Source of the DNA: Pirellulaceae bacterium
GTDB taxonomy: Bacteria; Planctomycetota; Planctomycetia; Pirellulales; Pirellulaceae
Assembly: GCA_018402565.1 (NCBI GenBank)
Contig: JAGYIQ010000001.1
Span: 744,001 to 808,000, forward strand
Reading direction: 5' to 3'
DNA: 64,000 nt
Below, one piece after another: positions 35,990 through 47,635 of the stretch. The number at the start of each line of letters is the position of its first letter. Position 1 is the stretch's first letter. Under the pieces are notes generated by a model. It was not told where the DNA came from. It did no database searches and saw nothing but the letters and a program-made list of their open reading frames with translations. A program made the translations under genes and the position numbers.

Positions 35990-36431
35990 CGGACCTGCCT
36001 CCCGAAGGTGCAAGTATCGCACATTCCGGGCCGTCGAGCGATAGCGGGGACGAATCGACACCTGGGTTTTATGTGCGTTTCCGCCCGCTTCGCACACGAG
36101 AGCGGTGTGCAGGGCACGATCGACGGGCCGTCGCGGCACCAGAAGTGGGAACCGCGGCGGGGCTCCCGGCGACTGTCGCGGTGCCAAACCTTCCCCATTG
36201 ACGCGACGCAGCCGTAGGCCCCGCTTCTCGCTTCTCGTCCCGATTCAGCCGATTTATTCCGGCCGCACCAGACTCGACTCGGCACTCGCTCCGCCGTCGA
36301 TCTGGGCCGTGTGACACTTGGGCAGCGCCATTGGCACTCAGTTTGCTAAGTAGGACGACCCAACCCAGCGTCTGGGTTCGCGTATTTTCCCAAACTTGAG
36401 CAATTCATCGATTAGTTAGGAGTCGTTTCGG
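35990..36431. other. Divergent intergenic region, yhaM-like / ccoNO
   Basis: About 440 bp. The ccoNO-proximal part holds a sigma54-type promoter (36331-36347). The remainder shows no gene; no FNR-type TTGAT-N4-ATCAA box was found. Confidence 0.5.
36331..36347 (+). promoter_or_regulatory. Sigma54-type (-24/-12) promoter upstream of the cbb3 operon
   Basis: TTGGCACTCAGTTTGCT fits the -24/-12 consensus YTGGCACGRNNNTTGCW at all fixed positions except the G8 and R9. The GG and GC pairs have exact spacing. Transcription would start near 36359, about 70 nt before the ccoNO ATG. Confidence 0.6.
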
Positions 36432-38905
<2,474 letters not shown>

Positions 38906-38909
<4 letters not shown>

Positions 38910-39079
38910 TCAAAGACTTGGTCTATGCCCTGGGATACTCGTTCTTTGGGAACGCCTCCCTACTGATGTTTTTCGCAATTTTTGTGATGGTCTCTTTCCA
39001 TGTGCTTCGCACTGGTCGCGAGGAGACAGCACAACAAGCCAACGTGGTATTGGATGACCTGGAGAGCCCTGAAAAATGA
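38906..39079 (+). CDS. ccoQ: cbb3 oxidase small subunit CcoQ-like
   Basis: A 57-residue single-helix membrane protein (MIKDLVYALGYSFFGNASLL, helix to about residue 34, then a charged tail RTGREET). Position between ccoNO and ccoP, size and topology fit CcoQ/FixQ, which stabilises the oxidase. Both ends are coupled: its ATG overlaps the ccoNO stop (ATGA) and its TGA overlaps the ccoP ATG. Sequence likeness alone would be too weak to name it. Confidence 0.8.
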
Positions 39080-39756
39080 GTGACGCAAGCAACACGAACC
39101 TGAACCCCAACGAACCGCCACTGACGGATCACAGCTACGACGGGATCCAGGAATACGACAATCCAATGCCCGGTTGGTGGGTGTGGCTGTTTGTCGGCAC
39201 TGTGATTTTCTCCGGCGTTTACTGGCTGTACTTCGAGACCGGCGTCGAGGGGCGCAGTATTTTCGACGAGTATGGACGGTACCAGGCCAACATCATGACG
39301 GTCAAGTTTGGCGAGATCGGTGAACTGTCCGCGGATTCCGCCACCATCGCCAAGTACATGCGTGATCCCAAATGGTTGGCAGTGGGCAAAGCCACCTACA
39401 ACGCCAACTGCGTCAGCTGCCATGGGATCGATGGCGGCGGCGGCATTGGCCCGAACCTGACCGACGACAACTGGAAGGGCGTCCGCCACTTGGACGATAT
39501 CGCCAAGATCATCAAGAACGGCGCCGCCAACGGTGCCATGCCGGCCTGGGGCAGTCGCTTCAATCATCCCAATGTGGTGGTCTTGACCAGTGCCTACGTG
39601 GCGTCGCTGCGCGGGACAAAGCCGGCCAACCCCAAGGCACCCGAGGGTGCGGTAGCCGAGCCTTGGCCCGCCGCGGAGGCTGGCTCCCAACCCGACAATT
39701 CGGAATCGACTGAGCCTGCTCCGTCGGCGACTTCAGACAAAGTGATCGCTCCTTAG
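39076..39756 (+). CDS. ccoP: cbb3 oxidase cytochrome c subunit CcoP, single-heme form
   Basis: A 226-residue protein with the CcoP N-terminus (YDGIQEYDNPMPGWWVWLF), one membrane helix at about 35-55, and a cytochrome c domain with CVSCHG at about 112-117 and a later Met-rich AMPAWGSRF ligand region. Usual CcoP proteins have two CxxCH heme sites over about 290 residues; here only one is present and the second domain is missing. The Pro/Ala/Ser tail is low-complexity. It passes electrons to CcoNO. Confidence 0.92.
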   Translation: MSDASNTNLNPNEPPLTDHSYDGIQEYDNPMPGWWVWLFVGTVIFSGVYWLYFETGVEGRSIFDEYGRYQANIMTVKFGEIGELSADSATIAKYMRDPKWLAVGKATYNANCVSCHGIDGGGGIGPNLTDDNWKGVRHLDDIAKIIKNGAANGAMPAWGSRFNHPNVVVLTSAYVASLRGTKPANPKAPEGAVAEPWPAAEAGSQPDNSESTEPAPSATSDKVIAP

Positions 39757-39802
39757 TCTGCGACTGCGACTCGCGGTTGCACCTCCTTCCCACAGAACAA
39801 CC

Positions 39803-41314
39803 ATGAACGCGACAATTTTGGAAGCCGAAGAGCATGTCCTATCCACCTTGGAGAAGGATGGCTCCCGGCGTTGGCTGCGACCCAAGTTGAGCCACGGCCA
39901 TTGGCTGACTCTGCGGCGGATCGTCGCCTACGTGCTGATCGCGATCTTCACGTTGCTGCCCTTCCTCAAGATCAACGGCAAGCCGGCGATCCTGCTGGAC
40001 ATCATGCGGCGTGAGTTCACTCTTTTCGGCTATACCTTCCTGCCAACCGACTCGCTGTTGCTGGCCATTTTCGCGGTCGGGTCCCTGATCAGCATCTTTT
40101 TGCTGACGGCGTTTTTCGGTCGTGTCTGGTGCGGCTGGGCCTGCCCTCAAACCGTGTACATGGAATTTGTGTTTCGCCCCATCGAACGCTTGTTCGACGG
40201 GACCGTGGGACGCGGCGGCCAACCCAAGACGGGACGCTCGCAGCCCGCGTTGCGTTGGGGGTTTCGCTACGCGGTCTACACGGTCATCTGTTTTTACCTG
40301 GCCAACGTGTTCCTGGCCTACTTTGTCGGAGTCGACACGTTGTGGCAGTGGGTGTGGCAGTCGCCGCTGTCGCACCCGACACCCTTCCTGGTCGTGGCCT
40401 TTGTCACGGTCGCTATGTTGTTTGATTTCTGCTTTTTTCGTGAACAGCTGTGCATTCTGGCCTGCCCCTACGGTCGCTTCCAATCCGTACTACTGGACAG
40501 GAACTCGCTGATCGTGGCCTACGATCGGACGCGTGGCGAACCACGCGGCAAGGCCCACAAGTCGAAGGCAATCGATCTGCCGATCGTGTCATCCGCCACG
40601 GCGGTCGCATCGGTCGCGCCGGTCGCTACCGCCATTCGTTCGGACTTGGGCTCGGCCTCCAGCACCGCGACGGTGGCGGCGTTGGCCCCGGCCGCGGCAA
40701 CCCAAGGGGACTGCATCGATTGCGGCCTGTGCGTCGTCACCTGCCCGACCGGAATCGACATTCGCAATGGCCTGCAGATGGAGTGCATCAACTGCACGCA
40801 ATGCATCGACGCCTGCAACACCGTGATGGCCAAGGTGGGCCGCCCGCCCGACTTGATCCGCTACAGTTCCCAGGCAGCAGACGCCGGCGAAAAATGGAGC
40901 TTGTTCCGCCCACGTGTCATCGTCTATCCACTGCTGCTGGTCGGCCTGGCCTCGGCCTTCCTGTTTCTCCTGGTCAATAAGAGTCACTTCGACGCCGTCA
41001 TTCTCCGCGAACGGGGCAACCCTTACACACGGATGGAGACGGGCTTGATCCGGAACATCGTGCGACTCAAACTGACGAACCGACAAGATTACCCGATGTC
41101 GTTTTCGGTCACAGCGGAACAACCCGCGGGCGTGGCCCTACAGATCGCCGAGCCCGACTTCCGCTTGGAGCCGCGACAGAGTCGCGAGTTTCACCTGCAG
41201 GCGGATATCGCCGCCGAAGCATTCAATCGCGGACGACTGGAGGCGCGACTGGTTGTCGAGAACGATCGCCAGCAACAAACGCGAGTTCGCTTACAATTGC
41301 TCGGGCCCTTTTAG
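39803..41314 (+). CDS. ccoG: Cytochrome oxidase accessory protein CcoG (FixG/RdxA ferredoxin)
   Basis: A 503-residue membrane protein with polyferredoxin features: N-terminal helices with the FFGRVWCGWACPQTVYME motif, then CFFREQLCILACPYGRFQS, then a dicluster [4Fe-4S] domain at about 303-345 (CIDCGLCVVTCPTGIDIRNG, CINCTQCIDAC). The C-terminal Ig-like FixG domain ends RVRLQLLGPF. It supports copper delivery and maturation of cbb3 oxidase. An Ala/Val/Ser-rich insert at about 260-300 separates the membrane and ferredoxin parts. Confidence 0.95.
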   Translation: MNATILEAEEHVLSTLEKDGSRRWLRPKLSHGHWLTLRRIVAYVLIAIFTLLPFLKINGKPAILLDIMRREFTLFGYTFLPTDSLLLAIFAVGSLISIFLLTAFFGRVWCGWACPQTVYMEFVFRPIERLFDGTVGRGGQPKTGRSQPALRWGFRYAVYTVICFYLANVFLAYFVGVDTLWQWVWQSPLSHPTPFLVVAFVTVAMLFDFCFFREQLCILACPYGRFQSVLLDRNSLIVAYDRTRGEPRGKAHKSKAIDLPIVSSATAVASVAPVATAIRSDLGSASSTATVAALAPAAATQGDCIDCGLCVVTCPTGIDIRNGLQMECINCTQCIDACNTVMAKVGRPPDLIRYSSQAADAGEKWSLFRPRVIVYPLLLVGLASAFLFLLVNKSHFDAVILRERGNPYTRMETGLIRNIVRLKLTNRQDYPMSFSVTAEQPAGVALQIAEPDFRLEPRQSREFHLQADIAAEAFNRGRLEARLVVENDRQQQTRVRLQLLGPF

Positions 41315-41324
41315 GAAACAACCC

Positions 41325-41858
41325 ATGTCAAATCAAGACACGACTTTATCCCCGGCGGAGGACCTGCAATCGCGGGAAGCCTTCGCCGCCATGATCTGGA
41401 CGGGTGGCATCATCGGCTTCTTTGTGATCCAAGCGATCATCTGGGCGGTCGCCATCACGATCACGCACAGCGACCCGTCGCACGCCGTCATCGCCGACCT
41501 GGATGAACGTGTCGGCAGCTGGGATCGCCGCCGCGAGGCGCAAGCCGCCAGCGACCAGTTGGGATGGCAGACCGTCGTCCAAGTGGTGCCTCCGGCCTCG
41601 ACCAGCGGCCAACCCCAAGTGCAAATTCGCTTGCAGGACCGAGCGGGCAATCCCGTGGTCGCCGAGCAGTTGGAGGTGACGGGCTTTCACCGAGCCCGCG
41701 TCACCGAGCGACAAACGCTGCCGCTGGAAGTCGTGGAGCCGGGCGTTTGGCGAGTCACGGCCGATCTGAAACGAGCCGGCTGGTGGCGTTTTGAAGGTCA
41801 CGCCAGTCTGGGGAGTGACCAGTACCAGTTCCGGGTCACCGAGTTCTTGACGTTGTAA
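41325..41858 (+). CDS. ccoH: FixH/CcoH-family oxidase assembly protein
   Basis: A 177-residue protein from the ATG at 41325 (MSNQDTTLSPAED), 10 bp after ccoG. One membrane helix at about 25-46 precedes a periplasmic beta-sandwich with QVQIRLQDRAGNPV and GVWRVTADLKRAGWWRF, the pattern of FixH. It is needed for stable cbb3 assembly in other bacteria. The assignment is by layout plus weak family likeness. Confidence 0.85.
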   Translation: MSNQDTTLSPAEDLQSREAFAAMIWTGGIIGFFVIQAIIWAVAITITHSDPSHAVIADLDERVGSWDRRREAQAASDQLGWQTVVQVVPPASTSGQPQVQIRLQDRAGNPVVAEQLEVTGFHRARVTERQTLPLEVVEPGVWRVTADLKRAGWWRFEGHASLGSDQYQFRVTEFLTL

Positions 41859-41870
41859 GAAAGGGTCCCC

Positions 41871-42716
41871 GTGAGTGCGCTGTTGACGACCGTGTTTATC
41901 GCCAGCCTCCTGGGCAGCCTCCACTGTGTGGGCATGTGCGGGCCGTTTGCCCTGTTGGCAGGGACTGGCGACGGTCGCGCTTTCCGCGTCGCCCCCACGG
42001 TGGCGTACAGCGTTGGTCGTTTGATCAGCTACATGCTGGTGGGCATCCTCTTCGGCAGCCTCGGACTGGTACTCAATCACAGCGTGCCGATTGCTGCCTG
42101 GCAACAAACCGCCACAACGGTCGCGGGCCTGCTGATGGTGGTGGTCGGCGGGATTGCCCTGCTGCGACAACTGGGGTGGCAGATCCGTCTGCCCCGCGTG
42201 GCTGGGCCGTTGGAACGAACCCTCGGCCGCTTGATCCGCTGGGGCAAGCAATGGTCCCCGCTGCGTCGGGCGGCCTTGATCGGCTTGGCCTCCAGCCTGA
42301 TGCCGTGCGGGTGGCTGTACGTTTTTGCCCTGGCCGCCGCGGGTACCGCCAGCCCGCTCTGGGGTGGCTTGGTCATGGCCGTGTTCTGGGCCGGAACCGT
42401 ACCGATTATGGTGGCACTGGGACTGGGTTGGGGCCGATTGTCGGGCTCCTTTCAGGCTCGCGTGCCGCTGACCATGGCCGTCTTGGTGATCCTGATTGGC
42501 GGGTTCACGTTGGTTTATCGCAGTCCGATCGACCTGAGTACCATGGTGGCCGAAGGGCCTAGCCCAGCGGTTGTGACCGAGGGAGACGGCACGGTCGCGC
42601 CGACTGGCAAGCCCACCGGACTGGCCGTGCCGCGTTCGACCGCCGAGGCGTTGGAGCATCTGCAGACCTTGGAGCACGAGAAGCTGCCGTGCTGCCAAAC
42701 CGGAAATCATCCGTGA
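41871..42716 (+). CDS. Sulfite exporter TauE/SafE-family (UreH/DsbD-like) membrane protein
   Basis: A 281-residue protein with a GTG start and about six hydrophobic segments. The opening SLLGSLHCVGMCGPFALL, with its conserved cysteine, and SSLMPCGWLYVFALAAA mark the family of DsbD/UreH-like transporters often found next to ccoI. It is probably involved in copper or thiol handling for the oxidase. Its TGA overlaps the GTG of ccoI. The tail ends with a CC motif (KLPCCQTG), which could bind metal. Confidence 0.85.
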   Translation: MSALLTTVFIASLLGSLHCVGMCGPFALLAGTGDGRAFRVAPTVAYSVGRLISYMLVGILFGSLGLVLNHSVPIAAWQQTATTVAGLLMVVVGGIALLRQLGWQIRLPRVAGPLERTLGRLIRWGKQWSPLRRAALIGLASSLMPCGWLYVFALAAAGTASPLWGGLVMAVFWAGTVPIMVALGLGWGRLSGSFQARVPLTMAVLVILIGGFTLVYRSPIDLSTMVAEGPSPAVVTEGDGTVAPTGKPTGLAVPRSTAEALEHLQTLEHEKLPCCQTGNHP

Positions 42717-45190
42717 TTCAAGCCATCTCTTGTACCCACTGTCATCTGCCCGTCCCCGCCGGTCTGATCCGCTCGGGCCAAGCGGAGCAGTTTTGCTGCC
42801 ATGGCTGCGAGACCGCCTACCGCTTGATTCACGACTGCGGATTGGAGGCCTACTATGCCATCCAAGAGCGACAAGGTGCGGTGCCTGGTGCGCTGCCGGG
42901 CGCCGTTGCTACAACCGAAGTCGACCATTCGCAGTACCAAGAGTACGATAGCGAAAAATTTCAGACATTGTTCGGCAAGATCGGTCCCAGCGTCGGCGAG
43001 ATGACGTTTGTGGTCGAAGGCATTCACTGCGCCGCCTGCATTTGGTTGCTGGAGAAGTTGCCGCAACTGGTACCAGGCGTGATCGAATCTCGCGTCAATT
43101 GGGGCCGACGCACGGTCCGCGTGACCTGGCAATTGGAGACCGTACGATTGTCGCGGGTCGCGCAGACGCTGGCCCAGTTGGGCTACCCGCCGCATCCCGT
43201 CGGCCGCGCCAAACATGACGACATTCGCCAACAGGAAAATCGCCGACACTTGATCCGCTTGGGAGTGGCGGGCGCGGCGGCAGGCAACAACATGCTGATC
43301 GCCATCGCCCTCTACCTGGGCATGTTCTCACACATCGGCGACTCGACGGTACTGTTGTTTCGTTGGACCAGCTGTCTGTTGGGCACCATTTCGGTGGTCT
43401 GGCCGGGCAGCGTCTTTTTCCGGGGCGGTTGGTACGCCTGGCGGACGTGGACACCCCACATGGACTTGCCCATCGCCTTGGGCTTGGGAGCGGGCCTGAT
43501 CAGCGGCATCGTCAACACGGTCATGAATCACGGTGAGATCTACTTCGACTCGCTGTCGATTCTGGTCTTTGTCCTCTTGCTGGGTCGCTGGATCCAATAC
43601 CGTCAACAACAGACGGCCAACGATTCGATCGAATTGCTGTATCGCTTGACCCCCAAAACCACTCGTCGGTTGCAGCAAGGCGTGCCAGTCACGATCCCCA
43701 GCGACCTGTTGGAAGTGGGCGACGTGGTCGAGGTCCGCGCGGGCGAGACATTCCCGGGGGACGGTCGAGTGCTGCTGGGCCATTCAACCGTCGATCAAGC
43801 CATTCTGACGGGTGAGTCGGTCCCCGTCTCCGTGGCTGTGGGCGACAGCGTTGCGGCTGGAACGCTGAACTGCCAGGCCATGCTGCAGGTCCAAGTCGCA
43901 GCGGTCGGATTGCAGACGCGGATCGGCCAGGTCTTGGAATTGGTCCAAGAGAGCGCGGCCCAGCGACCGCGGATTGTGGAATTGGCCGATCGTCGCGGCG
44001 GCTACTTTGTTGTCGTGATTTTGATCCTGGCGGCCATAACCTTGTTAGGATGGTTGTGGGTCGAACCCTCGGTGGCGGTCGAACGGATGATCGCCCTGTT
44101 GGTCATCGCCTGCCCCTGCGCTCTGGCTCTGGCCACGCCCTTGGCCGTGTCGGTCGGATTGGCACGCGCGGCGCAGCAGCACCTGTTGATCAAGAGTGGC
44201 GATGTGTTTCAACGCTTGGCCGAGTCGCCGCGGCCGGGCTTGCCCAAGCAGTTGTGGCTGGACAAAACCGGCACGTTGACCTGGGGGCGGATGATGGTGC
44301 AACGTTGGGAGGGCAGCGAAGCAGTCTTGCCAGCGGTGGCCGCCATCCAACAGAACTCGACGCATCCCATCGCCCATGCCATGTTGCAATTTGCCCAGCG
44401 TCAACAGGCCGATCACGAGTGGCCCGTGGTCCAACAGGTCGCGCAGTCGCAACAGGGCGGGATCGGTGGCCAGGTCGCGGGCGCCTGGTACTGGATTGGC
44501 AACGCCGCCTTCTTGCAACGGCAGGGATTGAGTTTGTCCCAGGACTGGCAAGCCGTGGCCAACGACAGCTTGCGGCAAGGCTACTCGCCAATCTTTGTCG
44601 CGCGGGATCAAGACGTCGTAGCGGTGGCCGTGGTCGGAGATGGCCTGCGTCCCGACGTGGCAGATCACGTGCAGGAGCTCCAGCGAGCCGGTTGGCGAGT
44701 CGGCATTCTTTCGGGCGATCACCAGGCGATTGTGCGTCAGGTCGCCGCGGCCATTCACGTGCCAGAACCATTGGCACTGGGGGATCAGCTGCCCGAAGAC
44801 AAAGTCCGGGCGATCCGTCGATCCCAAGAGGAGTCGGCAGTGGTCGTGATGGTGGGCGATGGCGTGAACGACAGCGCGGCTCTGGCGGCGGCTTCTGTCG
44901 GCATCGCGGCCCATCACAGTGCGGAGGTCAGCCTGCAGGCGGCACCGGTCTATCTGGGGCGCCCCGGTTTGGAGGGCGTGATCCAACTGTTGCAGATCAG
45001 CCAGGGTACCATGGCGAATATTCGGCGTAATTTTGCCTTCTCGCTAACCTACAATCTGACCGCCGTCGGACTGGCGGGCCTGGGGTTTATCAATCCACTC
45101 GGTGCCGCCATCTTGATGCCAATCAGTTCAATGACCGTGGTGGCACTGTCGTTTTGGCCGATCCGGACTCGGGTCGTCGCCCGGCAATAG
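42713..45190 (+). CDS. ccoI: Copper-exporting P-type ATPase CcoI (FixI)
   Basis: An 825-residue P1B-type ATPase. The N-terminus has a CTHCHLPVP / QFCCHGC zinc- or copper-type motif, then a heavy-metal domain with HCAACIWLL near 105. The membrane copper site ACPCALALATP is near 466, and the phosphorylation motif DKTGTLTWG near 517. The hinge GDGVNDSAAL lies near the end. It supplies copper for the cbb3 CuB centre. The GTG at 42713 is chosen for its GTGA overlap with the previous gene; a GTG at 42689 is possible. The TAG stop is the first three bases of a family B repeat. No ccoS follows. Confidence 0.94.
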   Translation: MIQAISCTHCHLPVPAGLIRSGQAEQFCCHGCETAYRLIHDCGLEAYYAIQERQGAVPGALPGAVATTEVDHSQYQEYDSEKFQTLFGKIGPSVGEMTFVVEGIHCAACIWLLEKLPQLVPGVIESRVNWGRRTVRVTWQLETVRLSRVAQTLAQLGYPPHPVGRAKHDDIRQQENRRHLIRLGVAGAAAGNNMLIAIALYLGMFSHIGDSTVLLFRWTSCLLGTISVVWPGSVFFRGGWYAWRTWTPHMDLPIALGLGAGLISGIVNTVMNHGEIYFDSLSILVFVLLLGRWIQYRQQQTANDSIELLYRLTPKTTRRLQQGVPVTIPSDLLEVGDVVEVRAGETFPGDGRVLLGHSTVDQAILTGESVPVSVAVGDSVAAGTLNCQAMLQVQVAAVGLQTRIGQVLELVQESAAQRPRIVELADRRGGYFVVVILILAAITLLGWLWVEPSVAVERMIALLVIACPCALALATPLAVSVGLARAAQQHLLIKSGDVFQRLAESPRPGLPKQLWLDKTGTLTWGRMMVQRWEGSEAVLPAVAAIQQNSTHPIAHAMLQFAQRQQADHEWPVVQQVAQSQQGGIGGQVAGAWYWIGNAAFLQRQGLSLSQDWQAVANDSLRQGYSPIFVARDQDVVAVAVVGDGLRPDVADHVQELQRAGWRVGILSGDHQAIVRQVAAAIHVPEPLALGDQLPEDKVRAIRRSQEESAVVVMVGDGVNDSAALAAASVGIAAHHSAEVSLQAAPVYLGRPGLEGVIQLLQISQGTMANIRRNFAFSLTYNLTAVGLAGLGFINPLGAAILMPISSMTVVALSFWPIRTRVVARQ

Positions 45191-45262
45191 TGCTTTGTCA
45201 CAATCCAATTTTGGGATCGGTGTGGTAAAGGGGTCAGGCGTCAATTGCCGGAACGGCCCTGC
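45188..45262 (+). repeat. Family B half-element at the end of ccoI
   Basis: Starts TAGTGCTTTGTCACA, then follows the shared order (attttgggatcgg, gtaaaggggtcaggcgtcaatt, ggaacggc). It resembles both arms of the full element at 57634-57757. The right arm is absent. It lies at the boundary between the oxidase cluster and the pilin cluster. Confidence 0.85.
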
Positions 45263-45468
45263 GGGTGCTTCGATTGTAGCGATTACAACATCATTTCCGT
45301 TCTCCATGTTCACGTAGCCCCGTTGGCCCTGCGGATTCTATCGGCGCGACTTAAACGGTGGGCTACGTTTCTTCACAAGGGTGTGGTGTCGTTCCCTGGA
45401 CGTCCCGTTGGAGGCGAAGTTCGCCGCTGCTCCAACACGGTTTGGGTTGCATGTATTTGGATGTTGAA

Positions 45469-45957
45469 ATGCGAGGTCCTGACTCAAAACGAACCGGGGT
45501 GGGACGACGAGCAGGCTTTAACTTGATCGAGCTGGTCGTCGCGATCCTCTTGATGGGAATTTTAGCCGCTGTCGCGGCGCCACGCTTCGCGACACAACTG
45601 CAACACCATCGGCTGGAGATGGCCGTCAAACGCGTGATGGTCGATCTGGAGGCGGCTCGGTCCTTGGCCTACCATGCCGGTGCCCCACGGACGGTGTCGT
45701 TTTCGACCAGCCAGAGTGGCTACCGCATCAATGGCCTGACCGATCCTGACCGCCCGCAAGACGCGGACTATACCGTGTTGCTCAATGAATACCCATACAA
45801 CTGCACACTGGGCACGGTCAGCTTCAATGGCTCGACAACAGTGATTTTTGATGGTCACGGACTCCCCGATCGCGGCGGGAGTATTCAAATACGCTGTGGC
45901 AACCTGCTGAGGACGGTTACGGTCGAAGCCGGTTCGGGAAGGATCGGGACACTTTAA
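45469..45957 (+). CDS. Type II pseudopilin / prepilin-like protein (GspH-like)
   Basis: A 162-residue protein from the ATG at 45469. The prepilin cleavage region is clear: basic leader (GPDSKRTGVGRRAG), then FNLIELVVAILLMGILAAVA with Glu5 after the cut. The rest has the GspH/FimT look (MVDLEAARSLAYHAGAPRTV) and a beta-rich end. An upstream ATG at 45451 is possible. It begins a run of four pilin-type genes with overlapping ends, probably minor components of a type II secretion or type IV pilus-like system; no ATPase or platform gene is in the window. Confidence 0.85.
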   Translation: MRGPDSKRTGVGRRAGFNLIELVVAILLMGILAAVAAPRFATQLQHHRLEMAVKRVMVDLEAARSLAYHAGAPRTVSFSTSQSGYRINGLTDPDRPQDADYTVLLNEYPYNCTLGTVSFNGSTTVIFDGHGLPDRGGSIQIRCGNLLRTVTVEAGSGRIGTL

Positions 45958-47090
45958 TGTTAACTCGATACACTCGAACGGGTGGGCGCGAAAGACGATC
46001 CCGTGGCTATAGCCTGGTGGAGTTGGCAATCACCCTGCCGACCGTGGCCATACTGACACTGGGCATGTCCGCCGCAGTGCTGGTCTCCGTCCGCTCGATC
46101 CCCCAGCCCGGCTCTTTGATCACAGCCAACACCGAAGCGACTCGAGTCCTGGAACGGTTGGAGCGGGATTTGCGCTGCGCGGTAGAGATATTGAGGCAAG
46201 AAGATCGAGAGATTCGGTTTCGCGTCCCCGATCGGAACGGCGATGGCCAGCCCGAGACGATCCGCTATTGGTGGTCGGGCGTGTCCGGCACCCCAGTCTT
46301 TCGCCAGGTCAATGCGCACGCGGCCGAAGTCTTGCTGGGCCAGACTGCCAATTTTGAATTGGAATACCAAACGGAGGACGTCTCACGCCAGCAAGTGCAA
46401 CGCGAGGTGGTCACTAGCCAAGAGGTTCTGCTGAGCTCAGATGAAGCTTGGGGCGTGCTTAGCACCTTGCAGACAATGAATATCAATCGCAATTCTTGGG
46501 CAGCCCCGGTTTTCACGCTCGCCTCGCAGATCCCACTTGATTGCTCCCGGCTACGATTCACTCGAGCGGTCGTCACGTGTCGACGCAACTCCGTGGGCAC
46601 GATCAGTGTCGGGCTCTACCGAGTGGCGGACGGCTTGATTCCCCGCTTGCCCATCCCCGTCGGCAGCCGTGTTTCTTTCAACACGAATCAGCTGCCACCC
46701 AATACTTGGCAATCGCGTTCCATCCCTCTCTCGAGCGACGCGTGGGTTGATGATGGCTGCCGACGATTCGCGCTTTTAATCTCCAGCACCGCGGCGAATA
46801 CACCGCTACAGTTGAGGTACAAGTCCAGCATATTCGCGCCCCGTAACGATCGCTCGACCTTGCGTTGGACGAGCAACCAAGGCACCAGCTGGCAGCCCGA
46901 CTCCAGCAACTGGCATCAGCGAGATCTGTTCTTCGAAATCTATGGCCACTACGAACGCACGATTGTCAGTCAAGTCACAGAAACCACGGAAAACGTGCGT
47001 TCCATTCGCGTCATCCTCAACTCGGCCACCAATCAGGGCGTGCGGATCGATGCCAGCATCGGCTTGCTCAATCAACCGGAGGAAGAATGA
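45957..47090 (+). CDS. Prepilin-type protein (PilW/GspJ-like position)
   Basis: A 377-residue protein with a basic leader ending RRSRG and the methylation motif YSLVELAITLPTVAIL, so prepilin peptidase should cut after Gly. It continues with a central stretch (TRVLERLERDLRCAVEI) typical of GspJ/PilW minor pilins and a large beta-rich C-terminus. Its ATG overlaps the stop of the previous gene (TAATG). Substrate or pilus role unknown. Confidence 0.8.
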   Translation: MLTRYTRTGGRERRSRGYSLVELAITLPTVAILTLGMSAAVLVSVRSIPQPGSLITANTEATRVLERLERDLRCAVEILRQEDREIRFRVPDRNGDGQPETIRYWWSGVSGTPVFRQVNAHAAEVLLGQTANFELEYQTEDVSRQQVQREVVTSQEVLLSSDEAWGVLSTLQTMNINRNSWAAPVFTLASQIPLDCSRLRFTRAVVTCRRNSVGTISVGLYRVADGLIPRLPIPVGSRVSFNTNQLPPNTWQSRSIPLSSDAWVDDGCRRFALLISSTAANTPLQLRYKSSIFAPRNDRSTLRWTSNQGTSWQPDSSNWHQRDLFFEIYGHYERTIVSQVTETTENVRSIRVILNSATNQGVRIDASIGLLNQPEEE

Positions 47091-47635
47091 TGCCACCACG
47101 AGCGACTCAGTTGGGTGCCATCTTGGGCAGACGCTACCAACGACACAGACGCGTGCGTGGCTTCTCGGTGATCGAAGTAGCCATGTCCAGCCTATTGGTG
47201 GGGGCCGTTTTGGTCGCCAGCATGCGAGTGACCGGTCAAGCCTTGATGGTGCAACGGGATCGTGCCCACATGAGCACTGCCGCTTTTTTAGCCGAGGGAC
47301 TCTTGAGCGAGATTCTGCTGTTGCCCTACATGGAGCCAGGCTTAAACAACTCCGCCATTCGTCGGGAGGCGGGGGAACCTGCTAACGATCGCTCGACGTT
47401 TGACGATGTCGACGACTACCACGATTATACAGAATCACCGCCAAAATCAATGGAAAATGAACCACTACCAGGTTTCGTCGGTTGGGAACGATCGGTGGTG
47501 GTCCAGTGGGTCAATCCTAACGACCTGAACCGGACACAGGGCGGCGAATCGGGTGTCAAGCGAGTGACCGTCCAAGTGCACCGGAATGGGCAACTCTTGG
47601 CGACAGCAATAGGGATTCGATCCAATGCGCCCTGA
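47087..47635 (+). CDS. Prepilin-type protein (PilV/GspI-like position)
   Basis: A 182-residue protein starting MMPPRATQ, with the leader ending RRVRG and the pilin helix FSVIEVAMSSLLVGAVLVA with Glu5. GspI/PilV proteins have this size and gene position. ATGA overlap with the gene before shows translational coupling. The acidic/tyrosine stretch (DDVDDYHDYTESPP) is a mid-domain loop seen in planctomycete homologues. Confidence 0.8.
   Translation: MMPPRATQLGAILGRRYQRHRRVRGFSVIEVAMSSLLVGAVLVASMRVTGQALMVQRDRAHMSTAAFLAEGLLSEILLLPYMEPGLNNSAIRREAGEPANDRSTFDDVDDYHDYTESPPKSMENEPLPGFVGWERSVVVQWVNPNDLNRTQGGESGVKRVTVQVHRNGQLLATAIGIRSNAP

Noticed and set aside
36188..36431. FNR-type box upstream of ccoNO
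   Set aside because: No TTGAT-N4-ATCAA match was found; only the sigma54-type site stands out.
41346..42710. 454-codon minus-strand frame opposite ccoH and the TauE/SafE gene
   Set aside because: Gln/His/Gly-rich shadow; coupling and membrane motifs support the plus-strand genes.
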